Source: Azospirillum halopraeferens DSM 3675
Lineage (GTDB): Bacteria > Pseudomonadota > Alphaproteobacteria > Azospirillales > Azospirillaceae
Assembly (NCBI RefSeq): GCF_000429625.1
Contig: NZ_AUCF01000005.1
Location: 284,083 to 348,082, forward strand
Direction: 5' to 3'
Length of the DNA: 64,000 nt
The translations under genes were made by a program, and so were the position numbers. The notes under the pieces were generated by a model, which had not been told where the DNA came from, ran no database searches, and worked only from the letters and a program-made list of their open reading frames with translations. Position 1 is the first letter of the stretch; every line of letters starts with the position of its first letter. This document shows positions 19,047-30,031 of the stretch, piece by piece.

Positions 19047-20036
19047 ATGGCCCGTCGGGGCAGACCCCGCAAACCCAGCCCGCTGCCCCTGTCACCGCAC
19101 GTCGACGCCTTCCTCGACATGCTGATGGCCGAGCGGGGGGCCGCGGCGAACACGCGCGAGGCCTACGGGCGCGACCTGGCCGACGTCTCCCTGTGGCTGG
19201 CCCGGCGCGGCGCCGCGCTGGAGGCGGCGGGAACGGAGGATCTGCGCGCCTATCTCGACCATCTCGTGCGCTCGGGGACGGCGCCGGCGCCGCGCACCGT
19301 GGCCCGCCGGCTGTCGGCGCTGCGCCAGTTCTTCCGGTTCCTGGTGTCGGAGGGGCGGCGGGGCGACGATCCCTCCTCCGCCCTCGACAGCCCGCGCCAG
19401 GGCCGGCCGCTGCCCCGCATCCTCAGCGAGGCGGAGGTGGAGGCGTTGATCGACACGGCCCACCGCCGCGGCGGGCCGGAGGGGATGCGGCTGGTCGCCC
19501 TGCTGGAGATCCTCTACGCCACCGGCCTGCGCGTGTCGGAGCTGGTGGGGCTGCCCCTGACGGCCATCCTGCGCGACGGCCGCGGCCTGATCGTGCGCGG
19601 CAAGGGCGGCCGGGAGCGGCTGGTGCCCCTGTCGGAACCGGCGCAGCGCGCCATCGCCGCCTATCTGCCCCTGCGCGCCGCCTTCCTGGTCCCGGGGCGG
19701 GAGGGCAAGCAGGCCGGTTTCCTCTTCCCGTCGCGCAGTTCCGCCGGCGGCCACCTGACGCGCCAGCGCTTCGCCCAGATCCTCAAGGACCTGACGGTGG
19801 AGGCCGGCATCGACCCCGACCGGGTCAGCCCCCACGTCCTGCGCCACGCCTTCGCCACCCACCTGCTGGACCACGGCGCCGACCTGCGCTCGGTGCAGAA
19901 GATGCTGGGCCACGCGGACATCGCCACCACGCAGATCTACACCCACGTGGTGTCCGACCGCCTGCGCCGCGTGGTGGTGGAGAACCACCCCCTCGCCCGC
20001 CCGCCCGCCGCGCGGCGCAAGGTCCGGGCGGAGTAG
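19047..20036 (+). CDS. xerD: Site-specific tyrosine recombinase XerD
   Basis: 329 residues. With XerC it resolves chromosome dimers at dif. The N-terminal SAM-like domain spans about 15-105. The catalytic domain has the full set: Arg162 (ATGLRVSEL), Lys186 (RGKGGRE), His263 and Arg266 (HVLRHAFATH), His289 (LGHADI) and Tyr298. It has a basic N-terminal extension (MARRGRPRKP). The length and position favour the chromosomal Xer enzyme rather than a phage integrase. Confidence 0.93.
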   Translation: MARRGRPRKPSPLPLSPHVDAFLDMLMAERGAAANTREAYGRDLADVSLWLARRGAALEAAGTEDLRAYLDHLVRSGTAPAPRTVARRLSALRQFFRFLVSEGRRGDDPSSALDSPRQGRPLPRILSEAEVEALIDTAHRRGGPEGMRLVALLEILYATGLRVSELVGLPLTAILRDGRGLIVRGKGGRERLVPLSEPAQRAIAAYLPLRAAFLVPGREGKQAGFLFPSRSSAGGHLTRQRFAQILKDLTVEAGIDPDRVSPHVLRHAFATHLLDHGADLRSVQKMLGHADIATTQIYTHVVSDRLRRVVVENHPLARPPAARRKVRAE

Positions 20037-20158
20037 CGCCACCCCTGCGACCCTCCCAGCGTCAAGGCGCGCCTTTGGCCGGTGCGGGCTGTCGTGCTAT
20101 ACGCGGCCCAAAGGGGACGCGCGGTTTGCGACGTTCCGGCAAGAATGGGGGACACGGA

Positions 20159-21574
<1,416 letters not shown>

Positions 21575-21640
21575 GGATTCCCGTCCGGTCCTCTCCCCGT
21601 CGGTCGCGGGGGGAGGCGGGGAGGGAAGGCCGTATCATAC

Positions 21641-21663
21641 GCGGTCAGGACAATCCTGACCGC
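21641..21663. terminator. Hairpin after the malate synthase homologue
   Basis: GCGGTCAGGA-CAA-TCCTGACCGC is a perfect 10-bp stem with a 3-base loop in the convergent gap between the malate synthase homologue and parA. No T-run follows on the plus strand. It probably ends the plus-strand transcript. Confidence 0.55.
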
Positions 21664-21724
21664 TGCGTTCAGACGCCACGCAGGCTTCGGCCCTACCGGG
21701 CTGCGGCCGCCGTCGCGGCCGTTA

Positions 21725-21757
21725 CCGGGTTCGGACGTCAGGACGTTCCGAACCCGG
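21725..21757. terminator. Hairpin after the parA gene
   Basis: CCGGGTTCGGA at 21725-21735 and TCCGAACCCGG at 21747-21757 give an 11-bp perfect stem, with further pairing potential (ACGT/ACGT) inside the loop. It lies 2 bp beyond the parA stop on the minus strand, so it likely terminates that transcript. Confidence 0.55.
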
Positions 21758-21759
21758 CA

Positions 21760-22386
21760 TCACACGTTCTCGTCGATGTAGGTCAGCAGGGCGTCCCAGT
21801 CGCCGCGGTGCTCGGCGGCGCGCTTGCCGGTCAGGTCGAAGAGGCTGAGGCCGGCGGCGGCCGTGTCGGCGTAGATCTGGCTGTCGCGCAGGCGCGCCAC
21901 CACCGCATGGCCCAGCCCGCCGAGGAAGGCGTCCAGGCGTTCCGACGCTTTGGTGCGCGCCTTCATGCGGTTGCCGACCACCGCCACCGCCTTCTTGTTG
22001 CGGGCGATGGGCTTCAGTTCCTCCAGCTTCTTCAGGAAGCGCTGGGTCGCCTGCTCGTCGAAGGCGCCGGGCAGCACGGGCAGGACGACGATGTCGGCCA
22101 TGCGCACCAGCTCCTCGATCTGCTTGGCCTTGAGCGCCGCCGGGGCGTCGATGACCAGGCGGCGGGTGCCGCGCGGGGGTTCGTCGAATTCCCGTGACCA
22201 GTCGATGCCGGCCAGCGGCGCCGCCGAGGCCGGCCGGCGTTCCAGCCAGCCGAGCGACGAGCGCTGACGGTCGACGTCGGCGAGCACGGTGGGGTGACCC
22301 GACCGCGCGTAGGCAGCGGCCAGGTGCGTGGCGATGGTGGTCTTGCCACACCCGCCCTTGATGTTGGCGACGAGGACTGCGCGCAT
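21760..22386 (-). CDS. ParA/MinD-type ATPase, solitary
   Basis: 208 residues. It has the deviant Walker A KGGCGKTT (10-17) with the signature Lys, DVDRQRSSLGWL in place of the usual DxDPQ, and VIDAPA as Walker B. The size fits small ParA/MinD-like positioning ATPases. No parB-like or parS-like partner is visible nearby. It lies 13 bp downstream of a CYTH-CHAD gene on the same strand. The cargo is unknown. Confidence 0.88.
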   Translation of the reverse strand: MRAVLVANIKGGCGKTTIATHLAAAYARSGHPTVLADVDRQRSSLGWLERRPASAAPLAGIDWSREFDEPPRGTRRLVIDAPAALKAKQIEELVRMADIVVLPVLPGAFDEQATQRFLKKLEELKPIARNKKAVAVVGNRMKARTKASERLDAFLGGLGHAVVARLRDSQIYADTAAAGLSLFDLTGKRAAEHRGDWDALLTYIDENV

Positions 22387-22399
22387 GATGCCGTTCAGG

Positions 22400-24010
22400 C
22401 TACTCCGCCGGGGTGGGTCTTGACCAGAAGGGTTTGGCCGCGGCGAAACCGTCCCACGCCTCCAGAAGGTGCGGCTCCAGTTCGGCGATGCCGCGGGCGT
22501 GCCAGCCGATGACGATGCCGGCGGCGCGCGCCTCCTCCGGCGGCGTCGGGCTGCCGTCCTCGTGCAGGCCGTGCATCAGCCGGGTGGCCGTCGCCACGTC
22601 GTTCAGGTGGCCGAGCTGGTCCTGGAACGCCGCGAGCTGCTGGGTGTAGCGCCGCGCCGCCTTGTCGTCGTAAAGGGTGCGGAAGAACTCCGCCGCGTAG
22701 CGCAGCTTCTTCAGCGCGATGCGGAGCTGATGGCGGTCGTCCACCGACAGGTGGGCGAAGCCCCGGCCGGCCTTGCGGGCCTTGCGGTGCCGGCGGTCCA
22801 GCAGTTCGTCCGCCAGTTCGGTGACCGGGCGGAACAGGCGTGCCGAGCGTTCGCTGACCGGCTGGGCCCGCCAGCCCCGCCCCTCCAGCCAGCCGCCGAG
22901 GCGGAGCTGGAAGGCGGAGTAGCGGGGCGACAGGATGGCCTCGCGCACCGCCGTGTACGCCTGCTCCCGCCGGGCGTTCACCATGCTCTCCAGCCCGTCC
23001 AGGTCGCGCACCAGCGGCCGGCCGTGGCCATTGGAATCGGCGATGCCGGCCCGCACCGGCGCCAGCAGTTCGGTCAGGAAGACGTCCCAGTCCCGCGCCT
23101 CCCCCAGCACGCCACCGATCCACTTCACCTCCCCCACCGTCCAGGCGAGGTCTTCGGCCGGCAGGAACGGGCGGAACAGGGCCAGTGCCGAGCGCAGGCG
23201 GCGGAGCGCGACGCGCATCTGGTGCACGCCCTCGGGATCGCGGCCGATCAGCGTGCACGCCTCGTTGGCGGCGGCGTGGAACAGGCAGGACCGCAGGATG
23301 CGGCCCAGCGCCACCTCCACCGTGGCGTCCGCCTCCAGCTCCACCTTGTCGGCCTTCACCGGGCCGTCGGCGGTGCCTTCGGCCAGCGCGAACCCCCGCG
23401 CCGCCTTGGTGCGCGTCTCCAGGCGCAGCGGCGCCGCCCTGGCCAGTTCGCCGGCCAGGCGGAACAGGGCGGCGCCGTCGCCCTCCTTCAGCTCCAGCTC
23501 CACCTCCGCGACCGCCAGCGTCGTGCCGTCGGGAAGCCGGATCTCGCCCTCATCGAAAGCCACTTCGACCGTCGACGCCGTCGCGCCGTCGCCCCCCCGG
23601 ACGGTGCGGGTGGTGCGGTGGATGGTGGCGTGGAAGACCGGCCGCAGGTCCGCGTCGCCGACCATGCCGAGCTGAGCCAGCGCCTCGGGATCGGTCAGGG
23701 CCGACAGGTCGGGAACGCCGCCGGCCACCGGCACCTCCCATTCCCCGCGCGTCAGCCCCGAATCGGGCGAGGGCGCGGACTTCACCGTCTGCACGTAACG
23801 GTCGTCCTGCTTGCGCACGCGCAGGGTCACCCGGCGCTTCGACAGCCGGCGGTCCGCCGTATCGAAATAGACGCTCTCCAGGGTGCGCGTCACCGCCCGC
23901 CCGCGCCCGCCGGGCACCGGGGCGGCGCGCAACACCGCCAGGTCCTCGGGCCGGACGCTCAGCTTCAGCTCGGTTTCGCGGTTGGAGTCGGTATCGGTGT
24001 CAGCGGTCAT
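22400..24010 (-). CDS. CYTH-CHAD domain protein
   Basis: 536 residues from the ATG at 24010. The N-terminus has the CYTH motif ETELKL (ExExK, residues 12-16), marking the triphosphate tunnel fold (about 10-215). The C-terminal half is a CHAD domain with repeated His and basic residues (EGVHQMRVALRRLRSALALF; DRHQLRIALKKLRYAAEFFR), known to bind polyphosphate. Proteins of this type are inorganic triphosphatases or polyphosphate-granule associated. A GTG start 39 bp upstream is possible. The ParA ATPase downstream could help position granules; that is inference. Confidence 0.9.
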   Translation of the reverse strand: MTADTDTDSNRETELKLSVRPEDLAVLRAAPVPGGRGRAVTRTLESVYFDTADRRLSKRRVTLRVRKQDDRYVQTVKSAPSPDSGLTRGEWEVPVAGGVPDLSALTDPEALAQLGMVGDADLRPVFHATIHRTTRTVRGGDGATASTVEVAFDEGEIRLPDGTTLAVAEVELELKEGDGAALFRLAGELARAAPLRLETRTKAARGFALAEGTADGPVKADKVELEADATVEVALGRILRSCLFHAAANEACTLIGRDPEGVHQMRVALRRLRSALALFRPFLPAEDLAWTVGEVKWIGGVLGEARDWDVFLTELLAPVRAGIADSNGHGRPLVRDLDGLESMVNARREQAYTAVREAILSPRYSAFQLRLGGWLEGRGWRAQPVSERSARLFRPVTELADELLDRRHRKARKAGRGFAHLSVDDRHQLRIALKKLRYAAEFFRTLYDDKAARRYTQQLAAFQDQLGHLNDVATATRLMHGLHEDGSPTPPEEARAAGIVIGWHARGIAELEPHLLEAWDGFAAAKPFWSRPTPAE

Positions 24011-24199
24011 CAAAGATCCCGGTCGAAGCCCAGACGTCGTGTGTCGCACACAGGCAATGCGCTTTCCGGTCCTGCGGTTCCGCCGGCCAACGGCGGAAAC
24101 CGCCGTGAACGGGCCGCGGCGCGCAAGGATTGTTTCAGTATTATGACAGTCACGTGACAGCCCATGCCGCAGCGAGCATTTCGCCTGCGCAAAATTCCA

Positions 24200-25270
24200 T
24201 CACGGCAGGCGATTTTTGGCAAGGACCATCACTTTCGACAGGAACGCCAGCTCGGTACCGCACACGCGAAGGCCGGCGCCGGCGAACAGGGCGGGCAGGT
24301 CCGCCGTGGTGTATTCGGCGTAGTAGGGCTCGTGGAAGGCAACCGGAAACAGCCGCAGCAGGCCGTCCATGGCCGGGTCGTCGCCGTGTTGCAGGCTGTC
24401 GACGAAGACCGCGATGCCGTCGGGCTTGAGCACGCGGGCGATTTCAGCAGCCACCAGGGGGCGCACGCGGCGGGGCAGTTCGTGGAACAGGTAGATGCAG
24501 GTCACCACGTCCTGGCTGACGTCGGGCAGAGGCATCGCCTCGGCGGCGGCCACGACCGTGCGGCTGCTGCGCGCCCAGGGGGCAAGCCGGCGCCGCGCCT
24601 CCGCCAGATAGGCGTGGGACAGGTCGAGCGCGGTGGTCTCCAGCCGCGGGTGGTTGTCCTTGACGAAGGTGAGGAACCGTCCCGTTCCCGCCGCCACGTC
24701 GAGCAGCCGGCACGCCGCCCGGTGCCGCCCGGCGAGGTGGCGATGGATGGGCACCAGCGCCTGCCGGCGCATGGCGTCGGCGCCGCCGCCGAACAGCACC
24801 TCCACCTGGTGGTCGTAGAGGCGGGCACTGCGGGTCGAGAGATAGCCGTCGGTCTGGAAATGAAAGTTGCGGCGGTAGTAGGCGGGCAGCCGCTCCGACC
24901 CCGGCGGCGGTGCCCGGCGCACCTCCGTCCCCGACCGCTCGCGCCGGCGCCGCGCCACCGCCGGCAGATCGGCGAAGAATGCGGCGGCGTCGGCCAGCAC
25001 CCGGCCGGGGGCCGGCACCAGGTCGTGCGGCATGCGGTAATACCCCGCCTCGATGTTGGCGAGGTCGCGCTCCATCAGCGCCCGCAGCGCCGCCAGGACG
25101 GCGCGCGTGTCGGGCGTCGCGGCCCCCGCCGGCCGCCGTTGCGCCGGCACCGCCGGCCCGCTCAGCCGCGCCGCCAGCGCGTACTGTCCGAAGTACCACG
25201 CCACCCGCGCCGCCTGCCCGGCGGCGTACGCCACGCGCCCGGCGGGTCCCAGCCGATTCGTCTGTGTCAT
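24200..25270 (-). CDS. Class I SAM-dependent methyltransferase
   Basis: 356 residues from the ATG at 25270. The N-terminal 180 residues are Ala/Arg-rich with [17 protein letters not shown]. The methyltransferase fold begins near residue 187 with [11 protein letters not shown] (SAM-binding motif I), then ALDLSHAYL and [13 protein letters not shown]. The combination of a long N-terminal region and this domain occurs in conserved cyanobacterial and proteobacterial proteins of unknown substrate. It is divergent from pgk. Confidence 0.85.
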   Translation of the reverse strand: MTQTNRLGPAGRVAYAAGQAARVAWYFGQYALAARLSGPAVPAQRRPAGAATPDTRAVLAALRALMERDLANIEAGYYRMPHDLVPAPGRVLADAAAFFADLPAVARRRRERSGTEVRRAPPPGSERLPAYYRRNFHFQTDGYLSTRSARLYDHQVEVLFGGGADAMRRQALVPIHRHLAGRHRAACRLLDVAAGTGRFLTFVKDNHPRLETTALDLSHAYLAEARRRLAPWARSSRTVVAAAEAMPLPDVSQDVVTCIYLFHELPRRVRPLVAAEIARVLKPDGIAVFVDSLQHGDDPAMDGLLRLFPVAFHEPYYAEYTTADLPALFAGAGLRVCGTELAFLSKVMVLAKNRLP

Positions 25271-25462
25271 GGCAAGAAAGATGGTCGCGCGGAGGCCACG
25301 GGCAACGGCGCGGGGCCGGGGCGGTCCTTCCCCTCCGGCCGTCCTACCCCATGGGGTGAGCGCCGCCCCACCCCGAAGACCTGCGACCCCGGCCGCCGTT
25401 GCAAAGGGGCGGCGGCTGTGCTTCGTTTGCCCGAAATCCGGAATACAGGGGAACACGCGGCC

Positions 25463-26659
25463 ATGCCCGATTTCAACACCATCGACGACCTCGACGTGAA
25501 CGGCAAGACGGTGCTGGTGCGCGCCGATCTCAACGTTCCGGTGAAGGATGGCCAGGTCACCGACACCACCCGCATCGACCGCCTGGCGCCGACGCTGACC
25601 GAACTGGCGTCGAAGGGCGCCAGGGTCGCGATCCTCTCCCACTTCGGCCGGCCCAAGGGCGGACCGGACACCAAGAACTCGCTGCGCCAGGTCCTGCCCG
25701 CGCTCTCGAAGGCGGTCGGCATGGAGGTCGCCTTCGCCGAGGACTGCGTCGGCCCGGCGGCGAAGGCCGCCGTCGACGCGCTGGCGCCGGGCGGCATGGT
25801 GCTGCTGGAGAACACCCGCTTCCACGCGGAGGAGGAGAAGAACGATCCCGCCTTCGCCCGGGCCATGGCGGAGCTGGGGGATCTTTACGTCAACGACGCC
25901 TTTTCCGCCGCCCACCGGGCCCACGCCTCAACCGAGGGCGTCGCCCACCACCTGCCCGCCGCCGCCGGCCGCCTGATGCAGGCGGAGCTGGAGGCGCTGG
26001 GCAAGGCGCTGGAGAAGCCGGAGCGGCCGGTGTGCGCCGTGGTCGGCGGCGCCAAGATCTCCACCAAGCTCGATCTGCTGGGCAACCTGGTGAAGAAGGT
26101 GGACATGCTGGTGCTGGGCGGCGGCATGGCCAACACCTTCCTCTACGCGAAGGGCACCGACGTCGGCGCCTCCCTGTGCGAGAAGGACATGGCCGACCAG
26201 GCCCGCGCCATCATGGAGACCGCCGCGGCCGCCAACTGCGAGGTGCTGCTGCCCCTCGACTTCATGGTCGCCAGGGAGTTCAAGGCGGGCGCCGCCTGCC
26301 GTGACGTCGCCGCCGACGCCATCGGCGCCGACGAGATGGCCCTGGACGTCGGGCCGAAGACGGTGGAGTTCCTGACCCTGAAGATCCAGGGCGCAAAGAC
26401 GGTGGTGTGGAACGGCCCCCTCGGCGCCTTCGAGATCGCGCCCTTCGACGCCGGCACCAACGCGGTGGCGGGCGTGGTGGCCAGGCGCACGAAGGACGGC
26501 GGGCTGCTGTCGGTGGCCGGCGGCGGCGACACGGTGGCGGCCCTGGGCCAGGCCGGGGTGGAGGACGCCTTCACCTACGTCTCGGCCGCCGGCGGCGCCT
26601 TCCTGGAGTGGCTGGAAGGCAAGACCCTGCCGGGCGTCGCCGCGCTCGCAAAGAAGTAG
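25463..26659 (+). CDS. pgk: Phosphoglycerate kinase
   Basis: 398 residues, full length. It transfers phosphate between 1,3-bisphosphoglycerate and ADP in glycolysis and, in reverse, serves the Calvin cycle. Motifs present are [58 protein letters not shown] and the nucleotide-binding [12 protein letters not shown]. It is the only general Calvin-cycle gene near the cbb operon in this window, 18 kb away. Confidence 0.98.
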   Translation: MPDFNTIDDLDVNGKTVLVRADLNVPVKDGQVTDTTRIDRLAPTLTELASKGARVAILSHFGRPKGGPDTKNSLRQVLPALSKAVGMEVAFAEDCVGPAAKAAVDALAPGGMVLLENTRFHAEEEKNDPAFARAMAELGDLYVNDAFSAAHRAHASTEGVAHHLPAAAGRLMQAELEALGKALEKPERPVCAVVGGAKISTKLDLLGNLVKKVDMLVLGGGMANTFLYAKGTDVGASLCEKDMADQARAIMETAAAANCEVLLPLDFMVAREFKAGAACRDVAADAIGADEMALDVGPKTVEFLTLKIQGAKTVVWNGPLGAFEIAPFDAGTNAVAGVVARRTKDGGLLSVAGGGDTVAALGQAGVEDAFTYVSAAGGAFLEWLEGKTLPGVAALAKK

Positions 26660-26806
26660 TCCGGCGCAAGACCGCTGACGGGGCGGCGTACCCCGTCCGC
26701 GGTTCGGCCTCCCCCACCCGGCGGGGCGGCGTACCGCCATTGCCTGCGCGCCATCCCTTCGATCGGGACGTAGAGTGGTGATCGCCCCCACCGAAGGCGC
26801 AGCCCC

Positions 26807-27049
26807 ATGCCCCAGCTCGCCCCGACCGCGTTAGCCCCCCTGCCCGCCCCGCCCGGACGGCGCGACGCCGCCCGCAGGACACCCCCCGCCGGCCGGAGCG
26901 CCCCGCCCGCCGCGGTCGAGCCCCATGTGGACCGCCTGCGCGGCCCCTGCCTGGTGCTGCTGTGGCTGGGCATGCTGGCCGCCTCGTGGCTGGCTGCGAC
27001 CGCGCTCGGCTACGGACTCTACGCCCTGCTGCGCACGCTGATCGCCTGA
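26807..27049 (+). CDS. Small single-pass membrane protein
   Basis: 80 residues. The N-terminal half is Pro/Ala/Arg-rich and polar. The C-terminal half has one long hydrophobic stretch (CLVLLWLGMLAASWLAATAL), a single membrane helix. No family is recognised. It lies 82 bp before pyrF. Upstream, the 13-bp direct repeat GGGGCGGCGTACC occurs at 26680 and 26723. Confidence 0.5.
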   Translation: MPQLAPTALAPLPAPPGRRDAARRTPPAGRSAPPAAVEPHVDRLRGPCLVLLWLGMLAASWLAATALGYGLYALLRTLIA

Positions 27050-27131
27050 CCGCCGCCCCTGGAGACGGAGGCGGAATGCTGTTAGGGTCCGCCTGATTTC
27101 GCGACTCCGTCGCGCCTTCAGGGGAACGAGC

Positions 27132-27848
27132 ATGACCGCAGCGGCCTCCCGCATCTTCTGCGCCGTCGACACCACCGATCTTGCCGCCGCCCGCGGCCTC
27201 GCCGGCCGGCTGGCCGGGCTGGTCGGCGGGCTGAAGCTGGGGCTGGAGTTCTTCGTGGCGCACGGCCCCGACGGCGTGCGCGCGGTCATGGGCAGCGACG
27301 GGCCGCCCCTGTTCCTCGACCTGAAGCTGCACGACATCCCCAATACCGTGGCCGGCGCGGTGCGCGCGGTGCTGCCGCTGGCACCGGCCTTCCTGACCAT
27401 CCACGCCTCGGGCGGGCCGGCGATGATGCGGGCCGCCGTCGAGGCCGCCGCGGCGGCCGGGCCGGGCCGTCCGCGCATCCTCGGCGTGACGGTGCTGACC
27501 AGTCTGGACGACGGCGACCTCGAAGCGGTGGGCCAGGCGGCGCCCGCGGCGGCGCAGGTGGAGCGGCTGGCCCGGCTGGCACGGGAATGCGGCCTGGACG
27601 GCGTCATCTGCTCTCCCAACGAGGTGGCGGCGCTGCGCCGGGCCTGCGGGCCGGATTTCGTGCTGATGGTTCCCGGCATCCGGCCGGCCGGGGCGGCGGC
27701 GGGCGACCAGAAGCGGGTGATGACCCCGGCCGAGGCGCTGGCCGCCGGCGCCGACCACCTGGTGATCGGCCGCCCCATCACCGGCGACCCCGACCCCGCC
27801 GCGGCGGCCCGGCGCATCGCCGCCGAGATCGCGGGAGACGCGCCGTGA
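27132..27848 (+). CDS. pyrF: Orotidine 5'-phosphate decarboxylase
   Basis: 238 residues. It makes UMP from OMP. The catalytic signature DLKLHDIPNT is at 63-72 (Asp63, Lys65, Asp68). The phosphate loop VPGIRPAG and VIGRPITG are present. The stop overlaps the GTG start of trpF (GTGA), so translation is probably coupled. Confidence 0.97.
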   Translation: MTAAASRIFCAVDTTDLAAARGLAGRLAGLVGGLKLGLEFFVAHGPDGVRAVMGSDGPPLFLDLKLHDIPNTVAGAVRAVLPLAPAFLTIHASGGPAMMRAAVEAAAAAGPGRPRILGVTVLTSLDDGDLEAVGQAAPAAAQVERLARLARECGLDGVICSPNEVAALRRACGPDFVLMVPGIRPAGAAAGDQKRVMTPAEALAAGADHLVIGRPITGDPDPAAAARRIAAEIAGDAP

Positions 27849-28489
27849 CGGTGCAGGCCAAGATCTGCGGCATCACCGGGCCCGACGCCCTGCGTGCCGC
27901 CGTCGAGGGCGGGGCGCGCTGGATCGGCTTCGTCTTCTACGCCCCGTCGCCGCGCTCCCTCGCACCGGCCATGGCGGCAGAGCTGGCGCGGCTGGTGCCG
28001 ACCGGCGTGCGCACCGTCGGCCTGTTCGTCGACCCCGACGACGCCTTCCTGGAGCATGTGGCGGGACAGGTGCCTTTCGACCTGCTGCAGCTCCACGGCA
28101 GCGAATCGCCGCAGCGGGTGGCGGCGGTGCGGGCCGCCTACGGCATCCCGGTGATGAAGGCGATCAAGGTCGGCGCGCCGGAGGATCTGGAGCGCGCCGC
28201 CGCCTACGCCGGCGCCGCCGACCGGCTGCTGTTCGACTCCCGGCCGCCCGCCGGGGTGGCGACGCTGCCGGGCGGCACCGGCATCGCCTTCGACTGGACG
28301 CTGCTGGCCGGTCGGTCGTGGCCACTGCCGTGGATGCTGTCGGGCGGGCTGGACGCCGACAACGTGGCGGAGGCGGTGCGGGTCACCGGCGCCGACGCCG
28401 TCGACGTCTCCTCCGGCGTCGAGGACCGCCCCGGCCACAAGAACCCGGCGCTGGTGCGCGCCTTCCTGGACGCGGTGAGGGCGCTGTGA
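27845..28489 (+). CDS. trpF: Phosphoribosylanthranilate isomerase
   Basis: 214 residues starting at GTG 27845. It catalyses the Amadori rearrangement of PRA in tryptophan synthesis. KICGIT (catalytic Cys8), LLQLHGSE, LLFDSRP (catalytic Asp) and the phosphate-binding LSGGLDADNV with DVSSGVE are present. trpF following pyrF is a known alphaproteobacterial arrangement; trpB and trpA are not next to it here. Confidence 0.96.
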   Translation: MTVQAKICGITGPDALRAAVEGGARWIGFVFYAPSPRSLAPAMAAELARLVPTGVRTVGLFVDPDDAFLEHVAGQVPFDLLQLHGSESPQRVAAVRAAYGIPVMKAIKVGAPEDLERAAAYAGAADRLLFDSRPPAGVATLPGGTGIAFDWTLLAGRSWPLPWMLSGGLDADNVAEAVRVTGADAVDVSSGVEDRPGHKNPALVRAFLDAVRAL

Positions 28490-28980
28490 GCGCCCGGCTG
28501 TCGCGCATCGCCGTGCTGGCGGGCGTGGCGCTGTTCTTCACCCTGGTGGCGCTGGGCAACATCACCGATTACGGCAGCAACTTCGCCTTCGTGCAGCACG
28601 TGCTGACCATGGACACCACGTTCCGCAGCCCCGCCCTGATGTGGCGGGCCATCGGGTCGCCGGCCCTGCACCACGCCGCCTACCTCGCGATCATCGCCTG
28701 GCAGGTGCTGACGGCGGTCCTGTGCTGGTGGGGTGCTCTGCGGCTGTGGCGGGTGCGCCGGCTGGAGGCGTCGATCGTGGAGCACGCCAAGCGCACCGGC
28801 ATCGCCGGCCTGACCGCCGGCTTCCTGCTGTACGCCGTCGGCTTCATCGCCATCGGCGGCGAGTGGTTCGCCATGTGGCAGTCGGACACCTGGAACGGCC
28901 AGGACACGGCGGCGATCTTCCTGACCATGGTGGGGATCGCCCTGCTCCACCTCTGCGGGGCGGAGCGGGACGATCCCTGA
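28486..28980 (+). CDS. DUF2165 small integral membrane protein
   Basis: 164 residues starting at GTG 28486, overlapping the trpF stop by 4 bp (GTGA). Four hydrophobic segments are visible (about 8-25, 62-85, 104-122, 140-155). GNITDYGSNFAFVQHVLTMD and GEWFAMWQS are typical of the DUF2165 family. Function is unknown. The coupled start suggests co-expression with pyrF-trpF. Confidence 0.85.
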   Translation: MSARLSRIAVLAGVALFFTLVALGNITDYGSNFAFVQHVLTMDTTFRSPALMWRAIGSPALHHAAYLAIIAWQVLTAVLCWWGALRLWRVRRLEASIVEHAKRTGIAGLTAGFLLYAVGFIAIGGEWFAMWQSDTWNGQDTAAIFLTMVGIALLHLCGAERDDP

Positions 28981-29076
28981 CGGTCCGTGCGGCGGCACCT
29001 CTCTTGGCCGCATGGCGGTGACGGGCGCGCCGGTATAGGATGGTGTCCCCGTGTGCCGTGCGCCTGAAGGACGCCC

Positions 29077-29955
29077 ATGACCGATCCGGACATCCCGCTG
29101 TCGCCCGCCGAGGGTCTCGGCGTCGTCCTGGACGAGCATCTGCGCTGGGTCGGGCAATGGCACCGCGCCGCCTTCTACCGCCACGGCCGCGGCGGCGAGA
29201 GCGGGTCGGCGCCGGTCGCCTTCGCGCGCTGGTGCGCCGCCGCCCACAAGGAGGACCTGACCCACCAGCCCGCCATCGCGAAGCTGGTCACCACCCACGA
29301 ACAGATGCACCGCCAGGCCCGGCTGGTGCTGCTGAAGGCCGCCGCCGGCGATCAGCCCAGCGAGGCGGAATATGAATCGGTGATCGGCCGCTTCGAGGAG
29401 TTCGTGACCCTGCTGCGCCGCATGGAGCGCGCCTTCGGCGCCGCCGCCTCGGGGCTGGACCCGCTGACCGGCCTGCGCTCGCGCCGCGGCATGCTGGAGG
29501 CGCTGGAGCGCGAGATGAACCGGTACCGCCGCGCCGGCCAGCCCTTCTGCCTGGCCCTGTGCGACATCGACCGCTTCAAGTCCATCAACGACACCTATGG
29601 CCACGACATCGGCGACCGCGTGCTGGCCGCCATGGCGGCCGTCGTCAGCCGCGGCATCCGCAGCTTCGACGAGGCGTTCCGCATGGGCGGGGAGGAATTC
29701 CTGGTCTGCCTGAAGGAAACCGAGCTGGCGGACGGCTACCAGGTGATCGAGCGGCTGCGCGCCGACCTGATGGACACCCCCATCGTCCTGCCCGACGGCC
29801 GCACCATCCGCATCACCGCCTCCTTCGGCCTGGTGGAGGCCAGCGCCGACGCCGGCGTGGACGAGCTGGTGGTGCGCGCCGACCGCGCCCTCTACCATGC
29901 CAAGAACGCCGGGCGGAACCGGGTGGTGCGCTACGGCCTGGATATGGCGGCCTGA
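29077..29955 (+). CDS. Diguanylate cyclase with CZB zinc-sensor-like domain
   Basis: 292 residues. The C-terminal GGDEF domain (about 130-290) has the active motif GGEEF and DIDRFKSINDTYGHDIGD, so it probably makes cyclic di-GMP. No RxxD inhibitory site precedes it. The N-terminal 110 residues carry a His (QWHRAAF), a Cys (RWCAAAH) and a His-x3-His (THEQMH), the layout of the zinc-binding CZB domain of E. coli DgcZ. Zinc inhibition is therefore inferred. Confidence 0.88.
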   Translation: MTDPDIPLSPAEGLGVVLDEHLRWVGQWHRAAFYRHGRGGESGSAPVAFARWCAAAHKEDLTHQPAIAKLVTTHEQMHRQARLVLLKAAAGDQPSEAEYESVIGRFEEFVTLLRRMERAFGAAASGLDPLTGLRSRRGMLEALEREMNRYRRAGQPFCLALCDIDRFKSINDTYGHDIGDRVLAAMAAVVSRGIRSFDEAFRMGGEEFLVCLKETELADGYQVIERLRADLMDTPIVLPDGRTIRITASFGLVEASADAGVDELVVRADRALYHAKNAGRNRVVRYGLDMAA

Positions 29956-30031
29956 AGGGACGGGCCGGGGACTACCGCCGGCCCGCCCGCCGCGTTAGGA
30001 TCACGGAGTACCGGACGCACCAGGGGACCCG

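Noticed and set aside
19047..20036. Tyrosine recombinase as a mark of an integrated element
   Set aside because: Length, motifs and the neighbourhood with aroK and aroB fit chromosomal XerD; there is no tRNA target or flanking direct repeat.
26680..26735. 13-bp direct repeat GGGGCGGCGTACC after pgk
   Set aside because: Two short G+C-rich copies 43 bp apart with no wider structure; likely chance or a minor duplication.
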